From ZC4RG42 sp003242425 (GTDB lineage: Bacteria; Pseudomonadota; Gammaproteobacteria; Burkholderiales; SG8-39): DNA of 64,000 bases. Positions 51,728 to 60,071 of the stretch are shown piece by piece. The position numbers and the translations under genes were made by a program. The stretch spans positions 74,987 through 138,986 of the forward strand of contig CALCIE010000081.1 of assembly GCA_937907425.1 (NCBI GenBank). Direction: 5' to 3'. Every line of letters starts with the position of its first letter. Position 1 is the first letter of the stretch. A model generated the notes under the pieces. It searched no databases. It worked only from the letters and a program-made list of their open reading frames with translations, and had not been told where the DNA came from.

Positions 51728-54538
51728 ATGCGTGAGCATTCCCCGTTCGCCGAGACCTTCGATGACGTCGGCGCGCCCGTCCGGCAAGGCGCTGCCGGTA
51801 TGCATGACGACCGCCCAAAAGACGCATCGGAAGACTTGTACGACCTGTACCGGTCGCACCGTGGCAAGGTAACCGACAAGTGGTCGTCCTATCTCGAGGT
51901 TTACAACCGCCTGTTCACCCTGTTTCGCCCCCTTCCCGTACGGCTGCTGGAAATCGGCGTGCAGAACGGAGGTTCGCTCGAAGTTTGGGCCAAGTACTTT
52001 CCGAACGCCGAGCTGATCGTAGGATGCGACATCGATCTGGAATGCGCGCATCTGCGGTACGCCGACCCTCGTATCGCGGTCGTCATCGCCGACGCCACGA
52101 CGCCGGAGGGACGGGACGCGATTCTTTCTGTATCCCAGGAATTCGACATCATCATCGACGACGGATCCCATCGATCCTCGGACATCATCCGGTCGTTCGC
52201 GCTGCTATACCCGGCCTTGCGCGAACACGGAATCTACGTCGTCGAGGATCTGCACTGCGGCTATTGGCGGGAGTTCGAGGGCGGACTGTACGACCCCTAT
52301 TCGTCCGTCTCCTTCTTCAAGGCGTTGTGCGACGTGGTGAATTTCCAGCATTGGGGGACCGATCGATCCTGCAAAGCCTACATGCGGCACCTCCTCGGTA
52401 AGCACGGAATCAGCATGGAGGAGCCGACACTTCGAAGCGTCCGATCGGTCTTCTTCTGGAACTCGGTGGTCGCCGTCACCAAACGCGCACGGCCCGACGA
52501 CCTCGGCCGACGGATGATTTTCGGTACAGAATGTCCGGTAACGTCCGACTGCCTGGCGTATCGAGACAGCGCCCTGGAAGTCCAGGATCAGCGCGACAAC
52601 CCGTACGCGATACGCGACGTACCTGCGGACGCCGAGCTCTTCCAGAAGAATCAGCACATCGCGGGACTGACGAAGCTTCTGATCGACCGCGACATCCAGC
52701 TTGCCCGGCTCATGGAGGAGCGCGCTTGCATGATCGCCGAGTCGCAGACTTACGGGGCACGGATCGGCCGGGCACTCAACACCCTGCATCACCGACTGTT
52801 CCCCGCCGGCACACTGCGCGGTCGGATTCTGAATCGCGCGTTGGGACAAGCTCTCGAGCTGTACCGGTTCCGCCGGCGTAAAAGCCTTCCTGGAAACGAG
52901 CACTCGCCTACCGTGTGTCGTACGACGGCTGTTCCTGAAGCCGACTATAAGCGCTGGATCGAGGAAAACGAACCTGATGTGGCACGCCTGTCTACGGAAG
53001 CCGCCACAGTGGCCGCTGCGGACGGTCCTCTGATCAGCGTGGTCCTGCCCGTCTACAAGGTCCCCACGGAAGTCCTGCGGTCCACGGTGGAGTCCATCCT
53101 CAGGCAAACCTATCCCCACTGGGAAGCCTGCATCGCCTATGCGGATACCGACAACGAGCGGAACTGGAAACTGTTGCAGGAATTCGCCGCCCGGGATGCG
53201 CGCATACGGGTCATGCGGCTGAGCCAAAACGGCGGGATATCGGCCAACTCGAACGCGGCGTTCGCCATGGCGCGCGGCGAGTTCGTGGCGTTGCTCGATC
53301 ACGACGACGAGCTTGCGCCCTGGGCGCTCGCCGACATGGCGAAAGCTCTTTCCGAGGATCCGGAAATCGATTTTCTGTATTCGGACAAGGATTGTATCGA
53401 CGCCACGGGTGCCCGCCGGCTCAATCCGCTCTTCAAGCCCGAGTGGAGTCCCGAAATGCTCTACTCGGTCAACTACCTCACCCACCTCAACGTGATAAGA
53501 CGGTCGCTCGTCCAGGCTGTGGGCGGATGGCGGTCGGAGTTCGACGGCGCCCAGGATTGGGACCTCTTCTATCGCGTGACGGAGCGGGCCCGCAAGATCG
53601 TCCGCTTGCCTGGCGTTCACTATCACTGGCGGATCATCGACGGGTCCACTTCGACGGGCCTTGCCGCGAAACCTTATGCCATGCTCGCGCAGCTGCGCAC
53701 GCAGGAGGAGCGTCTGCTCCGCCTGAATCTTCCGGCCGTGGCGGTCCCCGACACCGAAAGCGGCTTCAGGCTGCTGTGGCGGCTCGAATCGAAGCCCACG
53801 GTGGATCTCGTCATACACCTGCGGCCGGGCGATACGCTTCCGGACTGGCTTTCGTCGCACCTCGATCAGGATCTGGGCGAGCTCCTCGCCTCGGTCACCC
53901 TCGTCGGTCCGGAAGGCGCGATTGGCAAGTCGACGCTGGGCGAGCGGTGGGTCTCGGTCGTCGAATATGGCGCTTCGATGTCCGAAACGGAAGCGGCGCT
54001 GAACGCATCCCTCCTGGGAAATGCGCCCGTCCTCATGTTCCTGAACGGATCCGTCCAGCGGCTTGCGCCATCGTCGCTACGCGAACTGACCGGTTGGGTC
54101 GCCCTGCATCCGGAAATCGCTTTCGCGACCGGGATCGCGTTGACCGAGGAGGAGCGCGTCCTGGAGGCAGGCCGGGTTTGCTCGCAGGACGGCCACTCGG
54201 CACCGCTGTTCCGTGACACTCCCCTGCGTCACTGGGGCGTATTCGGCGGCCCCCTCTGGTACCGGAACGTCCGAACGGCGTATCCCTATCTCGCCGGATG
54301 CAAACGCCAGGCATGGATACGGACAAAGGCTTCGCAAGCCGGACGGTCCTGGCCGGAAGAGTTCGCAGCTCGATGCCGCGCGATGTTTTCCCCCGCCGCC
54401 AGAGGTGTCGTTACTCCATACGCTCGCGCCTATATGGCGTACGCGGTTTACGAATCAACTCCGGTTCGCGATGCCTCGTACGAGGACGATCCGTACTTCC
54501 ATCCGGCGTTGCGCTCGCTGTTTCCTTTGAGTTCATGA
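51728..54538 (+). CDS. Fusion: MycE/TylE-like methyltransferase, coiled coil, GT2 glycosyltransferase
   Basis: This is a 936-residue soluble multidomain enzyme. Residues about 35-260 form a SAM methyltransferase (LLEIGVQNGG 73-82, acidic D101, metal-type IIDDGSH 142-148, IYVVEDLHCGYW), resembling macrocin/mycinamicin sugar O-methyltransferases. Residues about 300-345 are charged, heptad-like, predicted coiled coil. Residues about 436-650 are a GT2 transferase (ISVVLPVYK, LLDHDDE at 523-529, GGWRSEFDGAQDWDLFYRV). The remaining about 250 residues look like a decayed second GT2 domain (RELTGWVALHPEIAFATG) without an intact DXD. It starts 16 bases after wzt. A role in chain elongation plus methyl capping is inferred. 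Confidence 0.82.
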   Translation: MREHSPFAETFDDVGAPVRQGAAGMHDDRPKDASEDLYDLYRSHRGKVTDKWSSYLEVYNRLFTLFRPLPVRLLEIGVQNGGSLEVWAKYFPNAELIVGCDIDLECAHLRYADPRIAVVIADATTPEGRDAILSVSQEFDIIIDDGSHRSSDIIRSFALLYPALREHGIYVVEDLHCGYWREFEGGLYDPYSSVSFFKALCDVVNFQHWGTDRSCKAYMRHLLGKHGISMEEPTLRSVRSVFFWNSVVAVTKRARPDDLGRRMIFGTECPVTSDCLAYRDSALEVQDQRDNPYAIRDVPADAELFQKNQHIAGLTKLLIDRDIQLARLMEERACMIAESQTYGARIGRALNTLHHRLFPAGTLRGRILNRALGQALELYRFRRRKSLPGNEHSPTVCRTTAVPEADYKRWIEENEPDVARLSTEAATVAAADGPLISVVLPVYKVPTEVLRSTVESILRQTYPHWEACIAYADTDNERNWKLLQEFAARDARIRVMRLSQNGGISANSNAAFAMARGEFVALLDHDDELAPWALADMAKALSEDPEIDFLYSDKDCIDATGARRLNPLFKPEWSPEMLYSVNYLTHLNVIRRSLVQAVGGWRSEFDGAQDWDLFYRVTERARKIVRLPGVHYHWRIIDGSTSTGLAAKPYAMLAQLRTQEERLLRLNLPAVAVPDTESGFRLLWRLESKPTVDLVIHLRPGDTLPDWLSSHLDQDLGELLASVTLVGPEGAIGKSTLGERWVSVVEYGASMSETEAALNASLLGNAPVLMFLNGSVQRLAPSSLRELTGWVALHPEIAFATGIALTEEERVLEAGRVCSQDGHSAPLFRDTPLRHWGVFGGPLWYRNVRTAYPYLAGCKRQAWIRTKASQAGRSWPEEFAARCRAMFSPAARGVVTPYARAYMAYAVYESTPVRDASYEDDPYFHPALRSLFPLSS

Positions 54539-55830
54539 TGCGCCCTCCCCGTCGGCTCAAGACGCTCTGCCGCAACCTGCTTGCCCGCTGGGGCGCCACC
54601 TTGGCAGCCCGGAACGCCTACGAACGTGACGCGCTGCTGCTCGCGCAGTACATAGACTGCTCGACGGAAGCACTCCGTCAGGCTCAGCAGCACCCCGAGC
54701 GCGTCAATCCGGATATCCGCAAGCGTGTCTGCCACTGGTACCTCCCTCCTTTCGAAAACGCCTTCTACGGCGGCATCATGACTGTTCTTCGCCTCGCCGC
54801 CCATCTGCGCGAACGCCATGGTGTACGACAACGTTTTCTCATTTGCGGCTCGTGCGACCCCGTATCCTTGTCCGAGAAGATCGGCAGCGCGTTCGGAGCG
54901 CTGCGTGAGGCCGAAGTGATCGCTCTGAATTCTCCCGAGAAGATCGACTCCATCCCGCCTGCCGATTACTCGGTGGCCACGCTCTGGACTACGGCCTACA
55001 CGCTCCTGCAGATCCGGAATACGGGCTACAAGTTCTACATGATTCAGGACTACGAGCCGCTGTTCTATCCGGCGGGAAGCACGTACGCGCAGGCCGAGTT
55101 GACCTATCGCTTCGGCTTCTACGGGATCACCAACACGCATTCACTGTACGACATCTACACGACAGAATACGGAGGAACCGCCGTCGCGCTCACACCGGCC
55201 GTCGACACTACCTTGTTCAACCCGTCTGGCCGCACTGCCGGGACGACGCGCAAGCGGGTTTTCTACTACGCCCGCCCCGGCACGCCTCGCAACGGCTTCG
55301 AGCTGGCCGTCGCCGCACTACGGCGGCTGAAGGACCGCTACGGAGACGGTGTGGACATCGTTGCTGCGGGGGCCGACTGGAAACCGGAGGAATATGGGCT
55401 GCAAAACGTCATCCGCGTGCTCGGCACGCTACCCTACGAAGACACGCCGTCGCTTTACAGGAGCTGTCACGTCGGATTCGTCATGATGATGACGAAGCAT
55501 CCATCGTATCTGCCCTTCGAGTTGATGGCGTGCGGCTGCCTGGTGGTATCCAACTTCAATCCCGCCAATACCTGGTTCCTGAAAAACGGAAAGAACTGCC
55601 TGCTAGCTCCGCCGACCACCACCGCCCTCTATGAGACGCTCGCTCGCGCACTCGACCGATACGAGGAACTCACTGCGGTCCGCCGCGCCGGCACCGACGA
55701 AGTGCTCACGCGCTATGGGGATTGGGAGGCTTCGTTGATGCGCGTCGCGCGGTTCATGCACGCCCCTCACCTTGCCCGACCTTCGAGCCATGAAGCGCAC
55801 CAACATGAACCCGTCCAGCAGATACGATGA
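54535..55830 (+). CDS. WsaF-like rhamnosyltransferase (GT-B fold)
   Basis: This 431-residue glycosyltransferase resembles WsaF of Geobacillus S-layer glycan synthesis. The N-terminal half carries WYLPPFENAFYGGIMTVLRLA, and the family-typical stretch YMIQDYEPLFYPAGSTYA followed by TYRFGFYGITN. The GT4-like C-terminal half has KRVFYYARPGTPRNGFELAVAA and the nucleotide-sugar region SYLPFELMACGCLVV. It probably adds L-rhamnose from dTDP-L-rhamnose, consistent with rfbA nearby. The start overlaps the previous stop (ATGA) and is coupled. The sugar assignment is by family resemblance only. Confidence 0.8.
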   Translation: MMRPPRRLKTLCRNLLARWGATLAARNAYERDALLLAQYIDCSTEALRQAQQHPERVNPDIRKRVCHWYLPPFENAFYGGIMTVLRLAAHLRERHGVRQRFLICGSCDPVSLSEKIGSAFGALREAEVIALNSPEKIDSIPPADYSVATLWTTAYTLLQIRNTGYKFYMIQDYEPLFYPAGSTYAQAELTYRFGFYGITNTHSLYDIYTTEYGGTAVALTPAVDTTLFNPSGRTAGTTRKRVFYYARPGTPRNGFELAVAALRRLKDRYGDGVDIVAAGADWKPEEYGLQNVIRVLGTLPYEDTPSLYRSCHVGFVMMMTKHPSYLPFELMACGCLVVSNFNPANTWFLKNGKNCLLAPPTTTALYETLARALDRYEELTAVRRAGTDEVLTRYGDWEASLMRVARFMHAPHLARPSSHEAHQHEPVQQIR

Positions 55831-56746
55831 GACGCGCGACTGCGTCCTTCTCCAAGCTCGTAACAGCGAGTTCGGCGACGCCGTTTTCCTCGCCCGTCAT
55901 GGCAGGCGTCATTACGTACCTTCTGCCAAGATTGTCGCTGAGCTGGGCCTGAGATGGCCGGAAGATGTCCTTCAGGTGCCGGCGGCGGTCATCAGAGCCT
56001 TGTCCATCGGGGGGCCGGTCCCTCACCGCTTCGCACCGGACGCCGATCCGCGACAGATCGTCTCGTCCATGGAGATGCGTGAATACATGGCCAGGAACCT
56101 TCGCGGTCTCGGGCTGGAGGTGGGCGCAGGAGCTTCGCCTTTCCCGGTCCCTTTGCACTGCCGCGTCCTGTACGGCGACAAGTGGCCTCACGAGCGCCTG
56201 GTGCGCGAGCTCTACCCCGGACAAGCGGCGCACAATCTCGTCGTGCCCGATCTGCAGACGGAATTCGAGACGTTCCGCGGCATCGCCGACGAAAGCCTGG
56301 ATTTCATCATCGGCTGTCACGTCATCGAGCATACCCGTAACCCGATAGGCGCCATCGCCACCGCCCATCGAAAACTGAAACCCGGCGGACAGCTTCTGTT
56401 GGTCGTCCCGGAGAAAACCAGGACTTTCGACAGGGAACGTTCCCTCACCCCTTTGTCGCATCTCATAGACGATTATCGGCATCCCGACAGGACGCGGGAT
56501 CTACAACACTACGACGAATTCTTCACGCTCGCTTTCCCAACACCCGAAGAACGACGCGCGCAGGCGATCCGTGAGGCCGACGAGTTCGACGCCGACATCC
56601 ACTTCCACGTCTGGAACTATCCGTCGTTCATGGAAATGATCGAATACGTGAACCGTGAAGTCGTGAAGTGGTCGTCCGTATGGTCTTACCCCCCATTGAG
56701 CAACCCGGAGTTAGACATCGAGTTCTATGTGGCGCTCACCAAATGA
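55790..56746 (+). CDS. Class I SAM-dependent methyltransferase
   Basis: This 318-residue protein has a C-terminal-half methyltransferase domain: SAM motif GLGLEVGAGASPFPVP, the post-motif DESLDFIIGCHVIEHTRNP and HRKLKPGGQLLLVVPE. About 100 N-terminal residues precede it and are not recognised. The domain belongs to the Methyltransf_11 type, common in glycan clusters. It overlaps the preceding gene by 41 bases (alternative ATG at 55805). It may methylate an O-chain sugar, or be a second candidate for chain capping besides the fusion protein. Confidence 0.82.
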   Translation: MKRTNMNPSSRYDETRDCVLLQARNSEFGDAVFLARHGRRHYVPSAKIVAELGLRWPEDVLQVPAAVIRALSIGGPVPHRFAPDADPRQIVSSMEMREYMARNLRGLGLEVGAGASPFPVPLHCRVLYGDKWPHERLVRELYPGQAAHNLVVPDLQTEFETFRGIADESLDFIIGCHVIEHTRNPIGAIATAHRKLKPGGQLLLVVPEKTRTFDRERSLTPLSHLIDDYRHPDRTRDLQHYDEFFTLAFPTPEERRAQAIREADEFDADIHFHVWNYPSFMEMIEYVNREVVKWSSVWSYPPLSNPELDIEFYVALTK

Positions 56747-57666
56747 GCGACATTCGGTCCACGACCTTTGCCGTGGTCGTGACGTTCCATCCCTGCCGTA
56801 CCGAGCTGACGCGGCTTCTATCGGCCATCGTGCCGCAGGTGAAAGGTGTTGTCGTGGTCGATAACGGGTCTCCAGCACATCAAGTCGACTGGCTGAAAGA
56901 AGTCGAGGGTCTTCATTTCATTCCACTGCGCACCAATCTCGGGCTCGCGGCAGGGCACAACATCGGTATCAACTATGCCAGGAATCTGGGCGCGCGTTAC
57001 GTCGTCCTTCTCGATCAGGACAGCGAACCGGCGGAAGACATGGTAGTCCGTTTACACGAAGCATTGGCACTCGCAGAACGCGACGGTTACCGTGTCGCTG
57101 CCGTGGGCCCCAACTATGTCGATGAACGCCACAACAATCCCCCGCCGTTCATCCGTGTGGAAGGTCTGCGACTCAAAAGAGTGGGTGCGGCGGACGATAC
57201 ATTCGTTGCCGTCGATTACCTTATTTCCTCGGGGAGTTTGATTCCGATCGATGTTCTCGAAATCGTCGGGGGAATGAGGGAAGAGTTGTTCATCGATTAC
57301 GTCGATATTGAATGGGGCTTGAGAGCGAAGCGGCACGGCTTTCAAACCATCGGATCGATGCGGGCGCGAATGCGGCACCGGCTCGGAGAGACGCCCGTCC
57401 GGTGGGGCGGACGCAGTATCCCCATGCACACGCCGTTGCGTCATTACTACCATTTCCGGAACGCCGTTTGGCTCTACCGGCAGAGCTGGGTGCCGTTGAA
57501 CTGGAAGCTGGTTGACGGCTATCGCCTGGCACTCAAGTTCATCTTCTATAGCCTTTACGGAAGGCCTCCTCTGCAGCATTTGCGGATGATGACGTTGGGG
57601 GTGTGGCACGGTCTTTCCGGTCGTATGCATCATCCCCAGCGTACCATCCCGCATCTGTCGTCTTGA
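56743..57666 (+). CDS. GT2 rhamnosyltransferase (RfbF-like)
   Basis: This 307-residue GT2 enzyme has the rhamnosyltransferase-type start FAVVVTFHP, GVVVVDNGSPA, NLGLAAGHNIGIN, the acidic DXD-like motif VVLLDQDSEP and EELFIDYVDIEWGLRAKRHG. The C-terminal SLYGRPPLQHLRMMTLGVWHGL is typical of dTDP-rhamnosyl transferases. The start overlaps the methyltransferase stop (ATGA). Its 3' 128 bases overlap the end of the convergent GT2 gene on the other strand. GC is low here (30 of 60 bases in one sampled line), unlike the chromosome backbone. Confidence 0.9.
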   Translation: MSDIRSTTFAVVVTFHPCRTELTRLLSAIVPQVKGVVVVDNGSPAHQVDWLKEVEGLHFIPLRTNLGLAAGHNIGINYARNLGARYVVLLDQDSEPAEDMVVRLHEALALAERDGYRVAAVGPNYVDERHNNPPPFIRVEGLRLKRVGAADDTFVAVDYLISSGSLIPIDVLEIVGGMREELFIDYVDIEWGLRAKRHGFQTIGSMRARMRHRLGETPVRWGGRSIPMHTPLRHYYHFRNAVWLYRQSWVPLNWKLVDGYRLALKFIFYSLYGRPPLQHLRMMTLGVWHGLSGRMHHPQRTIPHLSS

Positions 57667-58396
57667 CATCGGACCACCGGGCAAGCAGGAAGTATTTCGT
57701 CATGCTCTCCATATGCCAGAGCAGATAGCGCAAATTACGGTGGCTTTCCCTTCTGGCGAGGTGTCTGACGCATACGCTCTGGACCAACCGGACATCCAGT
57801 CTCATTTGTCTCAACCGGCGACAAAGGGCGACGTCTTCGTAGTAGAGGTAAAAACGCTCGTCGAATCCGCCTACAGCGCGAAAGGCTTCGCTGGGGAAAA
57901 GCATGAACATACCGGCGACCCAGTCGGGCGAGATGGTATGTCCAGATGGAACGCCGTAATCGAGCGCCCGCTTTCTGGAAAGTGCCTTGCGCGCAAGTGT
58001 CCCCAAGGTCGGGAAGCGCCGCGCGCTGTCCTCGCACTCCCCTCTCATGTCGACGACCAGAGGCGCGACGACACCTACCCCCGGTTTGCGGCATTCGGCA
58101 AGTAGCGGCTCGAAAGGATCGCCGACCAAACTGATGTCTGGATTGAGCACACAGAAGTAAGGCGTTCTACACAGGCGAAAAGCGGCATTGTGATTCGCGC
58201 CGAACCCACGGGGAGCGTCGTTTCGAACCACGCGCATAGGCAATCCGAAGCTTTCCAACCGCCGCTCAGGAACGTTCGCGGTGTAAACCACTTCGATATC
58301 GTTCCTACCCAGCGCAGAAAGATCGCTCAGCAAGCGTTCCGCCAGATCGGGCTGTCCGTGGCTGACGATGGAAAGCGTAATCGCTGCTCGTGCCAT
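57539..58396 (-). CDS. GT2 glycosyltransferase (WbbL-like) with read-through tail
   Basis: The product has 285 residues from the ATG at 58396 (a GTG 12 bases upstream is possible). The GT2 core shows ITLSIVSHGQPDL, GFGANHNAAFRLC, the DXD-type FCVLNPDISL, WVAGMFMLFPSEAFRAVGGF and ERFYLYYEDVALCRRL, resembling rhamnosyltransferases such as WbbL. The last 42 or so residues (after KYFLLARWSD) are encoded antisense to the neighbouring GT2 gene and have no family character. The true C-terminus appears to have been replaced by read-through. It is the only minus-strand gene in this part of the island besides manC. Confidence 0.82.
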   Translation of the reverse strand: MARAAITLSIVSHGQPDLAERLLSDLSALGRNDIEVVYTANVPERRLESFGLPMRVVRNDAPRGFGANHNAAFRLCRTPYFCVLNPDISLVGDPFEPLLAECRKPGVGVVAPLVVDMRGECEDSARRFPTLGTLARKALSRKRALDYGVPSGHTISPDWVAGMFMLFPSEAFRAVGGFDERFYLYYEDVALCRRLRQMRLDVRLVQSVCVRHLARRESHRNLRYLLWHMESMTKYFLLARWSDVKTTDAGWYAGDDAYDRKDRATPPTSSSANAAEEAFRKGYRR

Positions 58397-58561
58397 ACTG
58401 CCCCACACGTACTTTTACGGAGGCGCGGCATAGGGATCATTTCTGGGCGCGCCCGCTCCTGCGTGCAGCAACACGCATTCCCGCCAAACGCGCATCTCAA
58501 CGGTTGGGACGAGGTTTGTGGAGAAGATCTGCAGTAGGTACCCTTCCGGCCAGCTCGACGA

Positions 58562-59989
58562 TCAGCCCGCTTCCCGGTGATAGCGGTCCTCGAAGCGCAC
58601 GATGTCGTCTTCGCCCAGGTAGCCGCCGGACTGCACTTCGACGAGATACAGTGGCACCTTGCCCGGGTTTTCCAGACGGTGCTTCGCTCCGATTGGGATG
58701 TAGGTCGACTGGTTCTCCGACAGCAGCCAGACGCGGTCCTCGCACGTGACGCGGGCGGCGCCGCTTACCACGATCCAGTGCTCGGCGCGGTGGTGATGCA
58801 TTTGTAGCGACAGCGCGTGCTGGGGCTTCACCATGAGACGCTTTACCTGGTAGCGCGCGCCTCGATCGATGCATTCGTAGTATCCCCACGGACGGTACAC
58901 GCGCCGATGCGAGACGTGTTCGTTGCGTCGGGCACGGTCGAGCTGCCCGACCACCTCTCTTACGAGCTGGGCGCAGGAGCGGTGTGCGACGAGCACGGCG
59001 TCGTCTGTTTCGACGACAACCGTATCTTCCAGCCCGACCACCGACACCATGCGCTTTTCGGCGCGCACGTAGCAGTTCTTCGTGCGGATCGCATTGACGT
59101 CTCCGCGCAGCACGTTACCGTCCCGATCCTTCTCTGCGACCTCCCACAGCGTCGACCACGAGCCCACGTCGCTCCAGCCCATCTCCACGGGTAGCATGGC
59201 GGCGCGGCCTGTCCTTTCCATCACCGCGCGGTCTACAGACTCCGCCGGGCATGCCGCAAAGGCGTCCGCGTCGAGACGGACGAAGTCCAGATCCTTGCGG
59301 CGCTTTGACCAGGCAGCCCTGACCGCGGAGAGGATGTCGGGACGGTGGCGCTCGAGCTCCTCTAGGAATGCCGCCACTGGAAACGCAAAAATGCCGCTGT
59401 TCCAGCGATGGCGTCCGCTTTCGACGAAAGTCCGCGCGCGTTCCTCGTCCGGCTTTTCGATGAAGGTCGCCACTTTGAAGGCACCACTTTGCGCGATCGG
59501 CTCGCCCTGTTCGATGTAACCGTATCCCGTAGCCGGATATTCCGGACGGACGCCGAAGGTCATCAGCCAGCCCTTCGCGGCAAGCGCCGCCGCCCGTTCG
59601 ACGGCCGCACGGAACGCACCTTCGTTCTTGATGAGATGGTCGGCCGGCAGCGCCAGCAGCACGCCGTCGGGATTGACCGAAGCCACGTGCAGGGCAGCCA
59701 AGGCAACCGCCGGCGCGGTGTTGCGACCCGCAGGCTCGAGAATGTGCGCGTCGAGGCGTACGCCGATTTCCCTCATCTGTTCGGCGACGAGGAAACGATG
59801 CTCGTCGTTGCCCACCACCACGGGCGACGCGGCGTTCTGCAGCCCTTTTATGCGCAGCGCGGTTTCCTGGAGCATCGATTGCTCGGAAACCAGGGGCAGG
59901 AATTGCTTGGGCAGCAGCTGCCTCGACATCGGCCAGAGCCGGGTGCCGGCGCCGCCGCAGAGGATGACAGGGAAGATCAGTGGCTTCAT
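58562..59989 (-). CDS. manC: Mannose-1-phosphate guanylyltransferase / mannose-6-phosphate isomerase
   Basis: This bifunctional 475-residue enzyme makes GDP-mannose. The N-terminal nucleotidyltransferase has FPVILCGGAGTRLWPMSR followed by LPKQFLPL and FIEKPDEERA. The C-terminal cupin-type isomerase domain has the metal-site segment HHHRAEHWIVVSGAARV. GDP-mannose could feed D-mannose, D-rhamnose or L-fucose residues; gmd/rmd-type genes are not in the window. It is divergent from the wbpV-like gene, with 82 bases between starts, and lies 165 bases downstream of the GT2 gene on the same strand. Confidence 0.96.
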   Translation of the reverse strand: MKPLIFPVILCGGAGTRLWPMSRQLLPKQFLPLVSEQSMLQETALRIKGLQNAASPVVVGNDEHRFLVAEQMREIGVRLDAHILEPAGRNTAPAVALAALHVASVNPDGVLLALPADHLIKNEGAFRAAVERAAALAAKGWLMTFGVRPEYPATGYGYIEQGEPIAQSGAFKVATFIEKPDEERARTFVESGRHRWNSGIFAFPVAAFLEELERHRPDILSAVRAAWSKRRKDLDFVRLDADAFAACPAESVDRAVMERTGRAAMLPVEMGWSDVGSWSTLWEVAEKDRDGNVLRGDVNAIRTKNCYVRAEKRMVSVVGLEDTVVVETDDAVLVAHRSCAQLVREVVGQLDRARRNEHVSHRRVYRPWGYYECIDRGARYQVKRLMVKPQHALSLQMHHHRAEHWIVVSGAARVTCEDRVWLLSENQSTYIPIGAKHRLENPGKVPLYLVEVQSGGYLGEDDIVRFEDRYHREAG

Positions 59990-60071
59990 CCGGGATAAAG
60001 AGGGCGCAAAGTCTGTGGATCGCTACCGGTAGGCATGCCCGCCCAATGGTGCCCAAGGTGCCGAAGAAGGA

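Noticed and set aside
51727..52171. Minus-strand frames over the fusion gene start
   Set aside because: Shadows of the methyltransferase domain, which has clear SAM motifs on the plus strand.
58409..58561. Gene or terminator between the WbbL-like gene and manC
   Set aside because: No coding frame with start and ribosome binding site and no convincing hairpin with T-run was found in these 153 bases.
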